From Ciona savignyi (taxonomy: Eukaryota > Chordata > Ascidiacea > Phlebobranchia > Cionidae): a DNA stretch of 64,000 nt. The notes under the pieces were generated by a model. It was not told where the DNA came from, searched no databases, and saw only the letters and a list, made by a program, of their open reading frames with translations. Location: the NCBI GenBank assembly GCA_000149265.1, contig CH002364.1:143355-207354 (forward strand), in the 5' to 3' direction. A program made the translations under genes and the position numbers. This document shows positions 45,001 through 56,166 of the stretch, piece by piece. The stretch's first letter is position 1. Every line of letters starts with the position of its first letter.

Positions 45001-46682
45001 GATTTGCTTGCATCAGAGATTTGCATATTTCATGGCTACCGTTGCAGCATTCAATCGGGAAGATATGACTTACACTGTGGATTGGGATGACAAAGACCCA
45101 AGTGGAAGAGTGCAATCTTATAAGGTGAAGTGTTTGAATGAGTGTGAGAATTGTAGGGTAATACTACAGGCTAAAATAATTTTTAGGAAAACTTTCTTTT
45201 AACACCGTTTTTTTACCAGTCTCAGTTTCGAACCCATGATGGACACATTGCCGAAACCATTTTATGTGTGTAATTCAGTATATATATCTCGCAAACATTC
45301 GGCCAGAATACCATACATTTTACACCGTTTTTATAGCTTGCAATACACAACTGGTAACAGACCAGGGTACCCTAATCCAGTTTGGGAAAATAATAAGGTT
45401 GCAAAATTATAAAATTTTACCAACTTACTATCATGCGGCAGTTGGTAGTAAGTTGGTAGGATCTTTCCACAAAACACTAAATAGATGGTACCTGAATTAT
45501 ATTTCTGAGTTGAACAAAAAAACTTTAGCAATATTTCAAATCTTAACAAGCTACGATAGATCTGGTAACCAGACTGTAAAATTCAAGCTTTTCTGCATCT
45601 TCCCCTGTATTAGATCAATGTTCTTAGTTTCACATTCTCACATATCTTTTCAACAGGACGTGGCACTTGACGTTATCCCTAACGATGAAATCGGGGTTGG
45701 GTCGGTTGTGCTTTTCCCCCAGGGTTCATATGGGGGTACCCAGGGTAACAATGATGGTGGGGTACGGTATCACCAAGGAATCGTGACAGGAGTGACGAAT
45801 GATCAAGGGACCAAAAGGTGAGGAAAATTTGATGAAAAGCAATCAAAATTTAAATAGGGGGAAATAGCAAATTATGTTACAAATAGGATAGGATAGGATG
45901 TTCATCTTTATCCCCGTGAATGGGAAAACCAAGGGGGTTATCATACGGGCAATCGTCAGATCACCTCGCGCCCACCGTCGGACTACTGGAGCTATTGTAG
46001 TGTGTTGTATATGATAGACACGTTCCTTCAATTTGGTAAACCCATTAATCCGCTGGGTTCAGGCAATGTCCGTAAAGTGCCTTGCCCAAGGACACAACCG
46101 ACTAGCTAGCGTCCAGTGTTCAATTCAAATGTTCAATTCAAGTTTAATTGTAGCGAATCATATAGTGACAGTTTCATTCCCTCCTCTTACATTAACCACA
46201 ACACTTTTATACAATGCGGCACTGCGTAAATGGCGCATGTGTGTCGAAAAAAGGCAATCAAGTAATTAACAAAGCCAATGCATGGCATGTTACAATACTT
46301 ATTCTGTAACAGCTGGGGAAATTCAATACATCAGGAATAAATTCCCTTTTCTTGGATAAGTTACAGCTTTAGAAAAAAACATGATGGTGACAGAATATTT
46401 TTATCCACATTTAGCTAAGATAATATAATCTATATTTGTTTTACCTCTAGTTTGTACGGTCACTTTAGTACAATGGATAAAGGCAATGTTTAATGAATGC
46501 CACAGATTGTTATTAAGCCAACTTAACATTCAAACAGGTTTAGTGGCAAGCATACTAAAGGCGAGAGTGACGGTAAATGGGTGACATTCAAGGCATACAA
46601 CCCCACTTTTGAGGGCTTGAGAAAGGAAGAATTAAGATTGTCCTCCAATGCTATGGATGTATTAATGGCAAGCAACGTTTGA
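35992..46682 (+). CDS. Double-TIR, double Tudor-like protein with N-myristoylation motif, 15 exons, complete
   Basis: Exons 35992-36076, 36674-36849, 37341-37479, 37826-37988, 38280-38436, 39126-39213, 39885-40097, 40897-41078, 41546-41771, 42081-42292, 42950-43094, 44123-44240, 44866-45124, 45657-45817, 46538-46682; every phase agrees, 822 residues. Residues 1-12 MGSSSSSHKPRK fit N-myristoylation plus a basic patch. About 45-75 is a coiled coil. About 105-265 is a Tudor-like barrel pair (IGDHVVAMW, IEWDDHDPTGR, VGVGSKVLF, DGKWVTYK). TIR-1, about 285-450, has LLDVYVSYA and CRMEFQYA. TIR-2, about 482-625, has ADIFFSYCW and CRMEIQFA. A second barrel pair, about 665-815, has IGDHVICLH, VDWDDKDPSGR, IGVGSVVLF and DGKWVTFK. 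The barrels resemble DUF4537-type double Tudor folds; that name is tentative. Probable role: membrane-linked immune signalling or NAD-cleaving TIR protein; inferred. Confidence 0.85.
36155..36310 (-). mobile_element. tRNA-headed SINE, tail half
   Basis: AGGATATTCATGTTTAAATC, AACCAAGGGGGTTAACACAC and TTGCAGTGTGTTGTGTATAT mark the tail and middle in minus orientation inside TIR-gene intron 1. Confidence 0.75.
36907..37080 (-). mobile_element. tRNA-headed SINE, tail half
   Basis: AGGATATTCATATTTATCC, GGGGGTTAACACACAAGCAA and GTAATTAACATATTCC mark another partial copy, in TIR-gene intron 2. Confidence 0.7.
37341..39213 (+). CDS. TIR gene: first Tudor-like barrel pair exons
   Basis: Four exons (37341-37479, 37826-37988, 38280-38436, 39126-39213). 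The first barrel runs from IGDHVVAMWGQNKWQYF to IEWDDHDPTGRVVDYY; the second from VGVGSKVLFHQGKY through GGLRWHQGEI to DGKWVTYKDYDHKFTAYSIE. The order of motifs is the same as in the C-terminal pair, but intron positions differ, suggesting an old duplication. Confidence 0.75.
39365..39565 (+). mobile_element. tRNA-headed SINE, head and core
   Basis: TGAAAGGTTTCACGATCCAA, GTCGGTTGTGTCCTTGGGCA and ATAGCTCTGGTTGGGTA in plus orientation. Confidence 0.75.
39885..41771 (+). CDS. TIR gene: TIR-1 exons
   Basis: Exons 39885-40097, 40897-41078, 41546-41771. First strand LLDVYVSYAKINCSSA (box 1 type). MGIRVFTMENETDQSLLEI and KVFIACLSDEYA follow, then CRMEFQYAKKTLKLPVIPL, with Glu where catalytic TIRs place theirs. 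The end, FEWQMTVVGMLIAGELYIHF, matches the last strand and helix of the fold. Confidence 0.8.
40205..40390 (+). mobile_element. tRNA-headed SINE, 3' part
   Basis: CAGCGGATTAATGGGTTCTA through CCCGACAATGGGTGCAAGG to AAACATGAATATCC, plus orientation, in the TIR-1 intron. Confidence 0.8.
41235..41470 (+). mobile_element. tRNA-headed SINE, middle deleted
   Basis: TTTCGAAACTACTCGCTTAG, TCGTTGGGCAAGGCAATTAA, then directly GGCACGAGGTGATCTGACG and GAGGATAAACATGAATATTC. Confidence 0.75.
42081..44240 (+). CDS. TIR gene: TIR-2 exons
   Basis: Exons 42081-42292, 42950-43094, 44123-44240. ADIFFSYCWYNSHNA (box 1), LGMTAWIDVERLES (box 2 region), KLVVACISQEYAESDNC, CRMEIQFAAKSLKKPVVCV (Glu kept) and DGWKGTVVGMLVEDF (end of fold). 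A hAT MITE lies in the intron inside this domain. Confidence 0.8.
42314..42637. mobile_element. hAT-type MITE inside the TIR-2 intron
   Basis: CAGGGGTCGGCAACTGG on the left pairs with AAGGTTGCCGACCCCTG on the right. The flanking octamers ATGTAAAG and ATGTATAT match at 6 of 8. A related element lies in the SLC4 intron around 16660-16960 (CTATACTATAAGC, GCTTACTAATATT). Confidence 0.75.
43262..43545 (-). mobile_element. tRNA-headed SINE
   Basis: Near full-length minus copy: TTTATGTTTATCCCCGTGG at the tail, CCAGTTTCGAACCTGCAACC at the head. Confidence 0.8.
44345..44620 (-). mobile_element. tRNA-headed SINE
   Basis: Near full-length minus copy: TCCATGTTTATTCTTGTG tail, CCTTGCCCAAGGACACAACT core, CAGTTTTGAACCTTTGGGTA head. 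Confidence 0.8.
44866..46682 (+). CDS. TIR gene: second Tudor-like barrel pair and C-terminus
   Basis: Exons 44866-45124, 45657-45817, 46538-46682. IGDHVICLH to VDWDDKDPSGRVQSYK forms barrel one. IGVGSVVLFPQGSYGG, GGVRYHQGIVTGV and KHTKGESDGKWVTFK form barrel two. The protein ends MDVLMASNV and TGA at 46680-46682. Confidence 0.8.
45195..45300 (-). mobile_element. Short tRNA-like SINE, minus copy
   Basis: Plus strand shows CAGTCTCAGTTTCGAACCC (B-box part reversed), then a diverged middle and CATTCGGCC. Confidence 0.5.
45886..46115 (-). mobile_element. tRNA-headed SINE
   Basis: Well-preserved minus copy: AGGATAGGATAGGATGTTCA tail with repeated units, CCTTGCCCAAGGACACAACC core. The head is truncated at GCGTCCAG. 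Confidence 0.85.
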
Positions 46683-46704
46683 AACAATAACAAGAGTTCT
46701 TCAG

Positions 46705-46710
46705 AATAAA
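46705..46710 (+). terminator. Polyadenylation signal of the TIR gene
   Basis: AATAAA 23 bp after the stop codon at 46680-46682. It is close but usable. Confidence 0.55.
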
Positions 46711-46797
46711 GAAACCAGTATAAATCCATCTCCACACCACATATTGTATATAAACCTTTTATCCATAAAAGTCTTCTGTATTACTTAATATGTATAC

Positions 46798-47105
46798 CAG
46801 TGGTTCTCAAACTTTTTAGAGTTGGGACCCACTATTAATTACCACAATTTATGGCGACCCACTTAACTTTATATATAGTTGTATTACCTCATAGTAACAT
46901 GTGTGAGAGACGAAAGGTTCAATGACCTGAGGTCAGGTGAAGATCACGCCACGATTCAAGATTGTGTGATGTCACAATTATGATAATTTCCACTTGATTT
47001 TTGTATAGGAAATAGCCAGTATAGTTAATCAGAGCTTTCTATAACTTTTCACGACCCACCAAGATTTCTTTCGCTACCCACCGACCCATAGTTTGAGAAA
47101 CGCTG
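46798..47105. mobile_element. hAT-type MITE, copy A of a near-identical pair
   Basis: CAGTGGTTCTCAAACTTTTT on the left, AGTTTGAGAAACGCTG on the right. Perfect 8-bp target duplication ATGTATAC (46790-46797 and 47106-47113). 308 bp. Confidence 0.92.
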
Positions 47106-48604
47106 ATGTATACCATATTACTGTGCAATGTTTTTTCAGATAATAATGCACTTTTTAATGTGTCACTGTTTTAAAGCACTTATTTTTTATCCCTGTAATC
47201 TACTAGTGATTTAATCAAATCTAAATCTGTCTTAATAAACAAAGATTTTTTTTCTAATATTCAAACCGCATATACAATTTTTTTAACATTAGAATTAAAT
47301 AAACACCGCTACATAAATAAAATATAAATAAGCAGTTTATGACCACATCAAGTTGTTATTTCACATGCTATGGTTGTATAGTTGGATAACTTACTCTTTG
47401 AGAGCCTCTGGTCTGAATCTGAAAGAAACAAGCTTCTACACAGTTGTGTCCATGAACATGGCAATTAGCAGCCATTGCCTTTAGTTGTATATAAACTGAA
47501 GAAACATTTAATTTTTTCCTACACAACATATGCAGTTTTAAATTCAAATTTTGATTTATATTTTCAGGTTCATAACTAATTTTTACTTGATTTATATATA
47601 TTTCAATACAGTTGCGCAGAATTTTTGGTTAAATGAATGAATGCTCTTTTAAGCAATGGGGCATTGTTTTTTTAAGAATTTGATTCTAATATGTATTTGT
47701 ACTGCTTGTGAACATATGGTAAGTAGAAAGAATATCGTTCAAAAATAAGTTTTATTAAGTTAATCCCACAATTGCACGTATTAAAACAAATCAGTATTTT
47801 GTAAAATATTCAATTTGGATATTGCAATGCTATTTTGCAAATGTGTGTAAGGCAGGATTATTCAATATTATTGACATTAATGATGATGTTTTCCAACAGA
47901 AAAACAGGAATATTTTAAACTTGGAGGAAAAAAATTACATTGTTTATATTGGCATTATTAAATTGTTTTTGTTCAAACTTATTATTTCATATGTCTAAAC
48001 CAGTATAGAACTAATGCATAAATTAAAGGATAAATTATACTACACAATTGACTGCATAGATGATAGTTTAAAAGATTAACACAGAGCATAGGACATGGAT
48101 TTGTAGGACAGTCTATATGACACTTTTTATTTTAAAACCTTTCAGAAGGACACTTCATTTCATAATTACATCTATAGCATAAAGCATCATTCAAAAATGT
48201 TTTAAAATAAAAGATGTAACGCTATATACATATATATAAATCATATATATATGTATATAACTAATATATATATTATATTACTAATAGCGTATGCTTCGGA
48301 ACCAAACAAATAACTATACCCCGTACTAAATGAAGAACATTTCTTAGCACAATATAAAAAAGCATTGAGGTCAATATTATTTATGGTTAACAGCTCAAAC
48401 AGATGTAAAAATTAAATGACCAGGCATTGGAACTTGGTTAATGTTTACTTAAGGACTTGTTAAGTAATAAACACCATTCTGATGTAAGTCTGTTCTAGAA
48501 TAGAATTTGAAAAATAGGTAATTATTCTATATTGTTCATCCATGTTTGTAATTTCCAGCTGCTCCGTGGTGCACAATACTTCTCCGTATATTACATCACA
48601 ATGC

Positions 48605-51600
48605 TTATTGTTGGTTTGCATCAAATTCCCATCCTGGTTGCAGCCTCTGGCACAGTCCAATCCAAGCTTTCTCAACCTGCATATTTGGGCATCTCAATTA
48701 GAAATTTCAATTTTATACATTATTTTAAAAACAAACAATGAAAATAAACCAAAACTTTATAATGCCAAGCTGTAAAAAAGAATTTGACGCCAAATCTCTA
48801 TAATTTGAAATCAAATCTCTACTCTATAAAAGACCAATCAAGTAAAATGGAAATAAAGAGGTCAAAATGTTCAAATATGTCCAGTGTAGAAAACATTAAA
48901 TTTATTTTTTATTTCAATTGTTTTTATTTAAATTAAACATAACTAAACATGTGTTTTTAATTTAGAGGAGCCAAAAAGTTATCCAGTAAAGTTATTTGTT
49001 TTCTGGTCAGTTAACTCTTATCAGAACCTAAATATATTCATACCTATGTATATTGAATTTAACTAATTTTCTTTACTTTATCACAAATCAATACTGACTT
49101 GAGCTTGAGTGGCCGAACCCTCCCACAAGGTGGAGAGGACAACATGAGCTCTATCCACCCGCTCCTCGTTGCTGATTTGTGATTGGATGCGTCGTTCTGC
49201 ATCATCGACTGTTCGTCCGTCGCGCTCCACTACTCTCTTTATTGCCTCATCGCGTGTCACAATGGAAACCCAAACCTCATCACTGAAGTGATCCCAGCCT
49301 GCCTATATGGGAATAATGGGTAATAAACATGGATAATAAAATAAAAAAACTCGACCAGTACTTGTTATAAATAATCAAAAATATTTAAACAAAAAATAAT
49401 AATAACAGAACTGGATTTAAAAAACTCGAATAAAAAACTCAACCAGTACTATAAATAATCACAAAAATTTAAATAAAAAATAATAATAAAAGAAACTGGA
49501 TTTAAAAAAACTATAATAAAAAACTAAAAAAACTCTAGTACTTACCCGTTACAAAATTTAAAAATTACATGAATGTTTGAATAAACAATATCCTATACTC
49601 ACTTCCAACAAAACAGCAGCATCCAAAACACAAACAAGTTTTTCAGATGTCATAGCAACTGCTTCCTCTATTTTCTCGCGAGCTAATCTCTCAATTTCAG
49701 GCCAGACGATGGAATTAAGAAGGTTACGATTTGTAGGGTCTTTTCCGAAGACTTTTCCTCCCAGAACTTTCCGGTCAATTTCACCCGACGTCTTGGAAAT
49801 AATATCCTCCCCAAATTGGGTGACTAATTTTTCGAATGTCTGAGTCCCGGGTCGGTATGCTTGATGGCCGAGTTTGTCGCAATCGATCACGACCGCGCCG
49901 AGGTTTGAGAGGCGTTTTGCGATCGAGGATTTACCGGAGGCGATCCCGCCCGTCAGTCCGATCACATACGCTCCAGGAGGATGGGAGGAAGTCCGGATGT
50001 TGGGAGGACGGCGGATGACACCGAGGGATTTGTATCGCAAAGTTGATGAGCTCATTTTCACCTCGTTGGTCGGTGAAGATGATTCGTCACCGATCAATAA
50101 ACCTATTATGACGATAACAACATTTCTTGATTATATATTCAATATTAAACGCTTATGTAAATATTTAAAAGAAAACAGCCCAACTTAAAACAAAATACAA
50201 GTACTGCAAATCTAGCAAATGCAATAGTTTATTTGTATTAAAAATATCAATCATGAATCTGCTAGGATGGAAAATTGCAGCTGGCATTATACATTTTTCG
50301 ATTATCGAACCCACAGTAAGGTCCATAGATGTTGATTCATGGGTGGCATCATACAATAAACTATAATTGCCTATTATAGATTTAAATTTAACAATAAGAA
50401 TCTTGTGGCTTAGCGAAATTGCTGTTATTTTTGTAACATTTCAAATTGCAATCAAATTTAAAAATTCTACATAGTTAAGTACGAACATAATATATCTGTC
50501 ACTGAAGAGAGCATGCAATAACACAATCATCACATTCCATCGAATCAGAGACTCACCACCACCGATGACGTGGACTTCAAGTTGATTGAGTTGATTTTTG
50601 GCTCGAGCGTCATTCACAACCGCCCCACCTCTCTCAGTTTCCTTGCTCACCACGATGCATTGCAAGTGGGGGTCTGTGGCAGCGGGGCCAATTGGGTCCG
50701 TTATACTGACCACCTCAAGAACACGCCGGTTTGCCGTATTTTCACTGTTGGATATTGTTAGATAAAATGGAGAGTTAAATATTAGATAAAAAATATTAGA
50801 TATTATAAAATTAGTTAAATAGATTGGATATATTATAAAAAAAGTGTTATATGAAATAGAGAGATACAGGGTTATCATGTTTTCCAAAGAAAGTTGTAAA
50901 TGTCATAGGCTATTGCTGGTGGTAGAGGTATATCATGGAAATTTAAATAGTGATTTGGATTTACTGATCAAGTTAACAATAATAAAGTGTCTTAAATATA
51001 CAATAAACAGACAGATTTAGAGAAATTGATGTTTTACAGCAAAAAAAGGAAATCAAACATATTTACATAACTTTTAAACAAGTCAATAATGTACTTTTTA
51101 ATCTCGAAAAATATATCAAATTACATTTATGTTCAAATTTAATATTTTATATCCACTTAGGTTAATTTTAAACAGCATTATTAATTACATTGATTCATCT
51201 TTAATATGGAAATCATGAACGTCCGTCAGGAACTTTTGAATGTCATTAATTCGTTTCTCACAAGGTCGAATCAGTTCATGCAGTGTTTTGCGTTCCAACA
51301 TTTTTCCGTTTGTAACACCTGGGTATTGATAATCAATAAATTATGTAATTGAACCTAAACTAAGCGAATTGTACTGCAGTTGGCAGGTTAGCCTATTTAT
51401 TAAGATTATCAGCTGCCGCCAGTTAAATAGATCAAAAAAATCTTTGAATCCTTCAGCATGCCACATATCAGTTGTGGGCCCAGTCAAGTATATTAATGGG
51501 TTGAACCAAAACAATAGTAACCTCTGAATTATATATACAACACAGTGAAATGTATCTGGTAATCTAACGGTGATCCAAATGAAACTTGGGGCAAAATTCA

Positions 51601-53192
51601 CTTGAACAGCTTAAATACAACTGAATTATAAAATTTAAAGGCTAACCATAGTGCATTGAACATGGTTCTTGTATGCTGTACTATGAATATAACTCCAAAA
51701 ATTCTATTTATTAAACTAAAACTTAAAATTTGGAGAAACAACCACCAATGAAAAGTACGAGTGTCAGCAAATTATGCGCACACAACATTTTATAACTTAA
51801 CCTGATTTTGTAATAATATAAACATCCAAGAAACTAAATAATAATTTTAAAATACATTTAATATGCCTCTTGTCAACTTACATAATTACTTACGTCGGTG
51901 TAATATAGATAAATAAAATAATTTTTTATTTTTTTTGGCAAAAATTCATCGAACCACTGGATTTAAGCAATGACCATTACAGAAATTTTTTAAACACACA
52001 CGCAATAAACAACCAAGCTAGTTTGGATCTTGTGATATTTCAGCTGATGATCAAATGTATTACCAGGACAGTTACTGGAATAAATATAAACTTACCGATA
52101 AGCAGTCTATTGTTAGCCAACAATGTCGCTTCACTTAGCAACACCTTGTGGCCAGGATGAATTTTATCGAAAGTTCCGCCAATCACAACATCATTTTTCC
52201 CAGTCATAGTGATTGATGATGACTTGGGAAATTCTGAGACAACACCAAGGTGTTCTAGACAAAACACGGGCACGGTAGCTTCATTTAAGTCCTGTCCTTG
52301 CAAAATGTACCGATTCTTGATAAAGTTTCGAATGATTTCAGAATCACTTGACTGGGTTGTGGAATAAACAAGATCAGTAATGATGCACTGGACAGGTCTA
52401 AATAAAAAAATGTTTATACATAAAATGAAATTGCTTGAACATCTTGATTTTTTTTGAGTTAGTGAAGAATACTCCATCCTCTAATAAGCCTTAACACCAA
52501 TATTGCTGTTTGTGAGTGACATTTTCAGATTTCTCTTGATTAATTATATAAAAGATGCTTCACCTCATTTAATTTTACACATCTGTGTAAAAGAGTATGG
52601 ATGACATAAAGTATTATATGCGTAAATATATGCAAAATATATAACAGTGTGAATGGAAAGTTTTATTCTGCACCACAATTAGATAGGAATGTCTTAAGTA
52701 CTATTGTTTTAATTTGACTATTATAATCCCAACCTAGTTTTATCATATTCTTTGTTTTTTATGGTTATAAATTGATTATACACTACAGTCGTAAAGAACT
52801 GACTTGTGTGTATTTATAAGTATTAACTACAAATAAGCACACACACACCTTTGCAATTTTTTCTTTCCTTGATTTCTACATCCGATATTGTGCAGCAATA
52901 TATTAACATCCAAATCCTCGCACTGGTGGGACGTTTCTTCATAAAACTTCGAAATAAACGGAAAAATGTCAGAAGAAAATGAATTTGTTGAGTTTAAGGC
53001 TTTAGGGTTGGTTGCTAGGCTTGGTACAAATGTGCTTTGCTGCTGCGGCGGAATAAAGGAGGTGTTTTCAACATGGACATAAAGTGTGGAGTGGACGAGC
53101 TTTTTGACTCCAGCCACGATTTGCTTGACTGTATCACCACAGCATAACACAGATGCATGATTAGTTAAAACTAAAAGTCCAGAGCGATGCAT
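48605..53192 (-). CDS. COASY: Bifunctional coenzyme A synthase (PPAT plus dephospho-CoA kinase), complete, seven exons
   Basis: Catalyses the last two steps of CoA synthesis: adenylylation of 4'-phosphopantetheine, then phosphorylation of dephospho-CoA. Exons 5' to 3': 53192-52849, 52397-52096, 51318-51189, 50744-50557, 50102-49603, 49302-49099, 48676-48605. All phases agree; 579 residues against 564 in human (known). Exon 1 begins MHRSGLLVLTNH, the eukaryotic N-terminal extension. PPAT domain: GGTFDKIHPGHKVLL with the HxGH nucleotidyltransferase motif, then TDPIGPAATDPHLQCIVVS. Kinase domain: P-loop GLTGGIASGKSS, DCDKLGHQAY, VLDAAVLLE and AGWDHFSDEVW. The C-terminus has RIQSQIS, HVVLSTLWE and VEKAW, ending in TAA at 48607-48605. 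One donor is GTCAGT (49098), weaker than usual. Confidence 0.95.
51475..51600 (+). mobile_element. tRNA-headed SINE fragment in a COASY intron
   Basis: ATTAATGGGTTGAACCAAAA, TATACAACACAGTGAAATG and GGTAATCTAACGGTG follow SINE middle order with many changes. Confidence 0.5.
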
Positions 53193-54072
53193 CAGAAATG
53201 CAAATCGACTATTATTCTGTTAAATTAAAAAAAATTGTTTTAATGTCGTTTGGGGTGGGCGTGCATTCAGAGAAAAATTTACAAAATGTAATACCATGTA
53301 CCTGCAGCTGCAGTCCTGCACTGTTGTTGTTTGTGTATAACTAAGATGTTTAGAGTGTCTATACATAACAGACAGCAAAGTTAGTTCCTGCTCATAATTA
53401 GTGCACAAGTTTTAAAATTGTGGAGTTGTTTTTTGATTGCACTACTACAAGGTGGAAATATATATTGCCCCCAATGACACAATCAAATTAAATAGTAATT
53501 GCTGTAAATCTCACAACCCTTTCGTTGATGATGCTCTTACAAACTAAGCTAGCTGGATGGTTGTCTAAAAAAGAGCCTGTGCAGTGTTCTATAAATATGG
53601 GGTCAATTCATCACAAATAAACAGTTTCTGGCAGATTGTGCCTTATAAGGCTTTGTGAATGGTCGTGTAGCAGGTTTCTTCTTCTTTCCAATGGTGCAAA
53701 AAATTTGTAAATAGCTCAACTACAAGCGGATTTATAGCGTTTTATATGAACACTGATACTGCTGGGTAGTGGTTTATCATAAAAGGTAAAACCCCGAAAC
53801 GTCATTGCCTTTTTTCTCTCTCTCGTTTCTCCGCTTCAATCTGAGCTGTGGCATGTAGAAATTTGATTTCTCTTTTTGCGCTTGTTTTAATACAATTTTT
53901 ATTTTTGTTTCTTTTGCTGCACCGTTCCTCTTTTTAGTAAAATTTACTTTTCTGTTTTAGTGTTTTAGAAAGATCAGTTGGTGAATCGTTTCCTTTGTGT
54001 TCAGTCTGAACGGAGATATATAAACAAGAGATACTCGCACCGATATTATTCGATTTACAAAAATTTTGGAAC
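53193..54072. other. Divergent intergenic region upstream of COASY and the 54-kb gene
   Basis: No exon or known repeat was recognised. The AG at the end of AATTTAACAG (minus strand, near 53219) could accept a 5' leader for COASY. Confidence 0.4.
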
Positions 54073-56166
54073 ATGGTGGAATCTATGTGGATAATGACGT
54101 CATACTTTAAAAAAAAATTGAATCTCTTCGTGGGTACTCTTTCGTTGTTGGTCGGTAAGTTCAAGCTTTTATATTAAGCTTTGGGCAAATTAAAATGTGT
54201 AAAAGAGGGCAAAATAGGAAAACTGCTCACTAAAATCAATATTAGTGGGTCAGGGTGTTTGGGACTGGGATAAATAGAGTTAATGTTAGTTGTAAACTCA
54301 AGTTTAGAGTTTAGGAAAGTTTTCATAGTTTTAAATAAGATTTAACCATCGTTTCTCCTTTCCTCTGTCCCCCCTTTAATTGTTGCCCGGTGCTGATGTT
54401 AGCGTTAACAAGAATTGCATGCCTAATTTTCATCCATTTAATTCGACTAGGTTTGGATGAAATAGCCGTCCTATCGGGGATTAAATAATAAAAAGTATAT
54501 ATCTAAAAATATTAAATGGGTAAATTTTAGAAGGTGTATGTAGATTCGTATACCCACCTAATTCATTTAAAAAAAGATTAAGCCTAATTGTTAAAGCATT
54601 AAGCCAAAATGTCTTGGCAAGATTAAATACAATTTTTCTGGTGCTAATAGTCCGTTCCCTCTAGAAGGCGAGGACCAAAGCCCACGATTTCATTTTTTAA
54701 GTACTTAGGCAAAAAGAACTTGGGGTTAGTTGCTAAAACTATTGTAATAAATGGTTTAGTCATTTTAATAAAGTAGTAAAATACACCAACACGATACTCG
54801 TCTGTACATAAACGGCATTATTATTAATGATCACGTAATAACAGCTTATAGTTCCGGAAAACGAGATTTTGTTAATTTTATATTAATTTTGATCCGAAAT
54901 CTACAGGGAGAGGGCAACCAGCATTAATGATGGTATAATGCTGGTCGAACCCCACTCACCATTTGCCACCAAGTTTTACCAAGAGAGTTTTTTAAAAGAC
55001 TTAGAACATTACGACCCTAACAAGAATGTCTCATACGCACAAGATGGACTGCATGCATTTTACCGAAAAACATGGCGGTACGGTAAATATTAATACCAAA
55101 TTCACCCTTATTATTTAATTAAAATCAGATTGCTCTACTTAAAAGTTCTTATTAGTATTATGTAAGTCCGGCACTGAAAGAAAGCAGATCTCTTTGATTT
55201 GTATGTCATACCGATTTGTCACACCAGACTATACAGCTGCAACCTCTCATATCATCTCGATAACATACGTGTTGTATTCTTATATTGGAGGTACTTGGTA
55301 GTGAATCGTAGTGAATGAAATTAAAGCGAAACACGTCGGGTTATGTAGCACGAAATGCACGCAAAGAATTTTGCACACCAAAGTAAATGATTATTACCTA
55401 TATGCGGGCATAATTACAGGGCATGCAATATTACATGGCCCAAATAACTGTCTTAAATCCTGCACGTATTACTACAGGGATAAAAATTAACGCATTTCCA
55501 CAACAGTACGACTGCAGATACTTCGTAAACCACTAGCGCATACTGATTGTATTTTTCCTTCGCGGAAATTTAAAAAAATGTCATTTTTTTGAACATATAT
55601 ATGTTCACACTTTGCAGCCTGATGTTCATATTGAAGATGATTCGTTGAACCGGCCTTTACCATTTGATGGTCATGAAGGGTTTGCCATAACTATTACTGG
55701 CAATTATGATCTAAGTAAGAACTATGTTTTGCACATCCATCCAAGACATTCAGTGCCAAGAAATCCGAAACTCGGCTTTGTATACACGGACACGTAAGAG
55801 GAAGTCAGACGGAAAGACACCAGTTATGGCGCTGCAGCGCGAATAGCGTATTTCGGGTCGCCAGATCTGATTTTTAAACCGGGCGAAAAAATTTTGAGCG
55901 AATTCCAACGATAAAAGTGAAGCCTTTGGCCAAGATCGAACCTGACAATGGAAAGGAGTAAAGGTCCACATAAACTAAACCCTGTCCCTTTGTACATTAT
56001 GCTAAATACATACTTACAAGAAGCTATTTATATCTTTATCCTGTTGGTTTTATTGTATATTAGTGCTAAAAGTCGTGCTTTTACACATGTACCGAACACT
56101 GTAACCAGGAAATTGATAAAAATAAGTAATATAATATGTAATTGGATGACTAAGTTCCATAAATAA
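54073..56166 (+). CDS. Unidentified secreted or membrane protein gene, probably three or more exons
   Basis: Exon 1, 54073-54154, starts at ATG and encodes KKKLNLFVGTLSLLV, signal-like, with donor GTAAGT. Exon 2, 54907 to about 55075, reads DGIMLVEPHSPFATKFYQES and GLHAFYRKTW. Exon 3, from 55618, reads PDVHIEDDSLNRPLPFDG and NYDLSKNYVLHIHPR, reaching TAA at 55795-55797. The same frame then continues open for about 45 codons (RIAYFGSPDLIFKPGEK). One extra A in the run near 55887-55892 would carry it on to a TAA near 55960. Phases between the three exons do not agree as sequenced. I do not recognise the family. AATAAA lies at 56161-56166. Confidence 0.4.
54200..54390. mobile_element. MITE (33424 family) in the intron of the 54-kb gene
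   Basis: GCACTAAAATC-like left part, GGGTCAGGGTGTTTGGGAC, TTTTCATAGTTTTAAATAAG and a right end CCCCCCTTTAATTGTTGCCC follow the family order with divergence. Confidence 0.5.

Larger units (their letters stand above)
46683..48604. other. Region between the TIR gene and COASY (convergent 3' ends)
   Basis: It holds the MITE at 46798-47105, a diverged SINE-like stretch around 47390-47530 and an AT-repeat near 48225-48285. No coding exon is supported. Confidence 0.55.
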
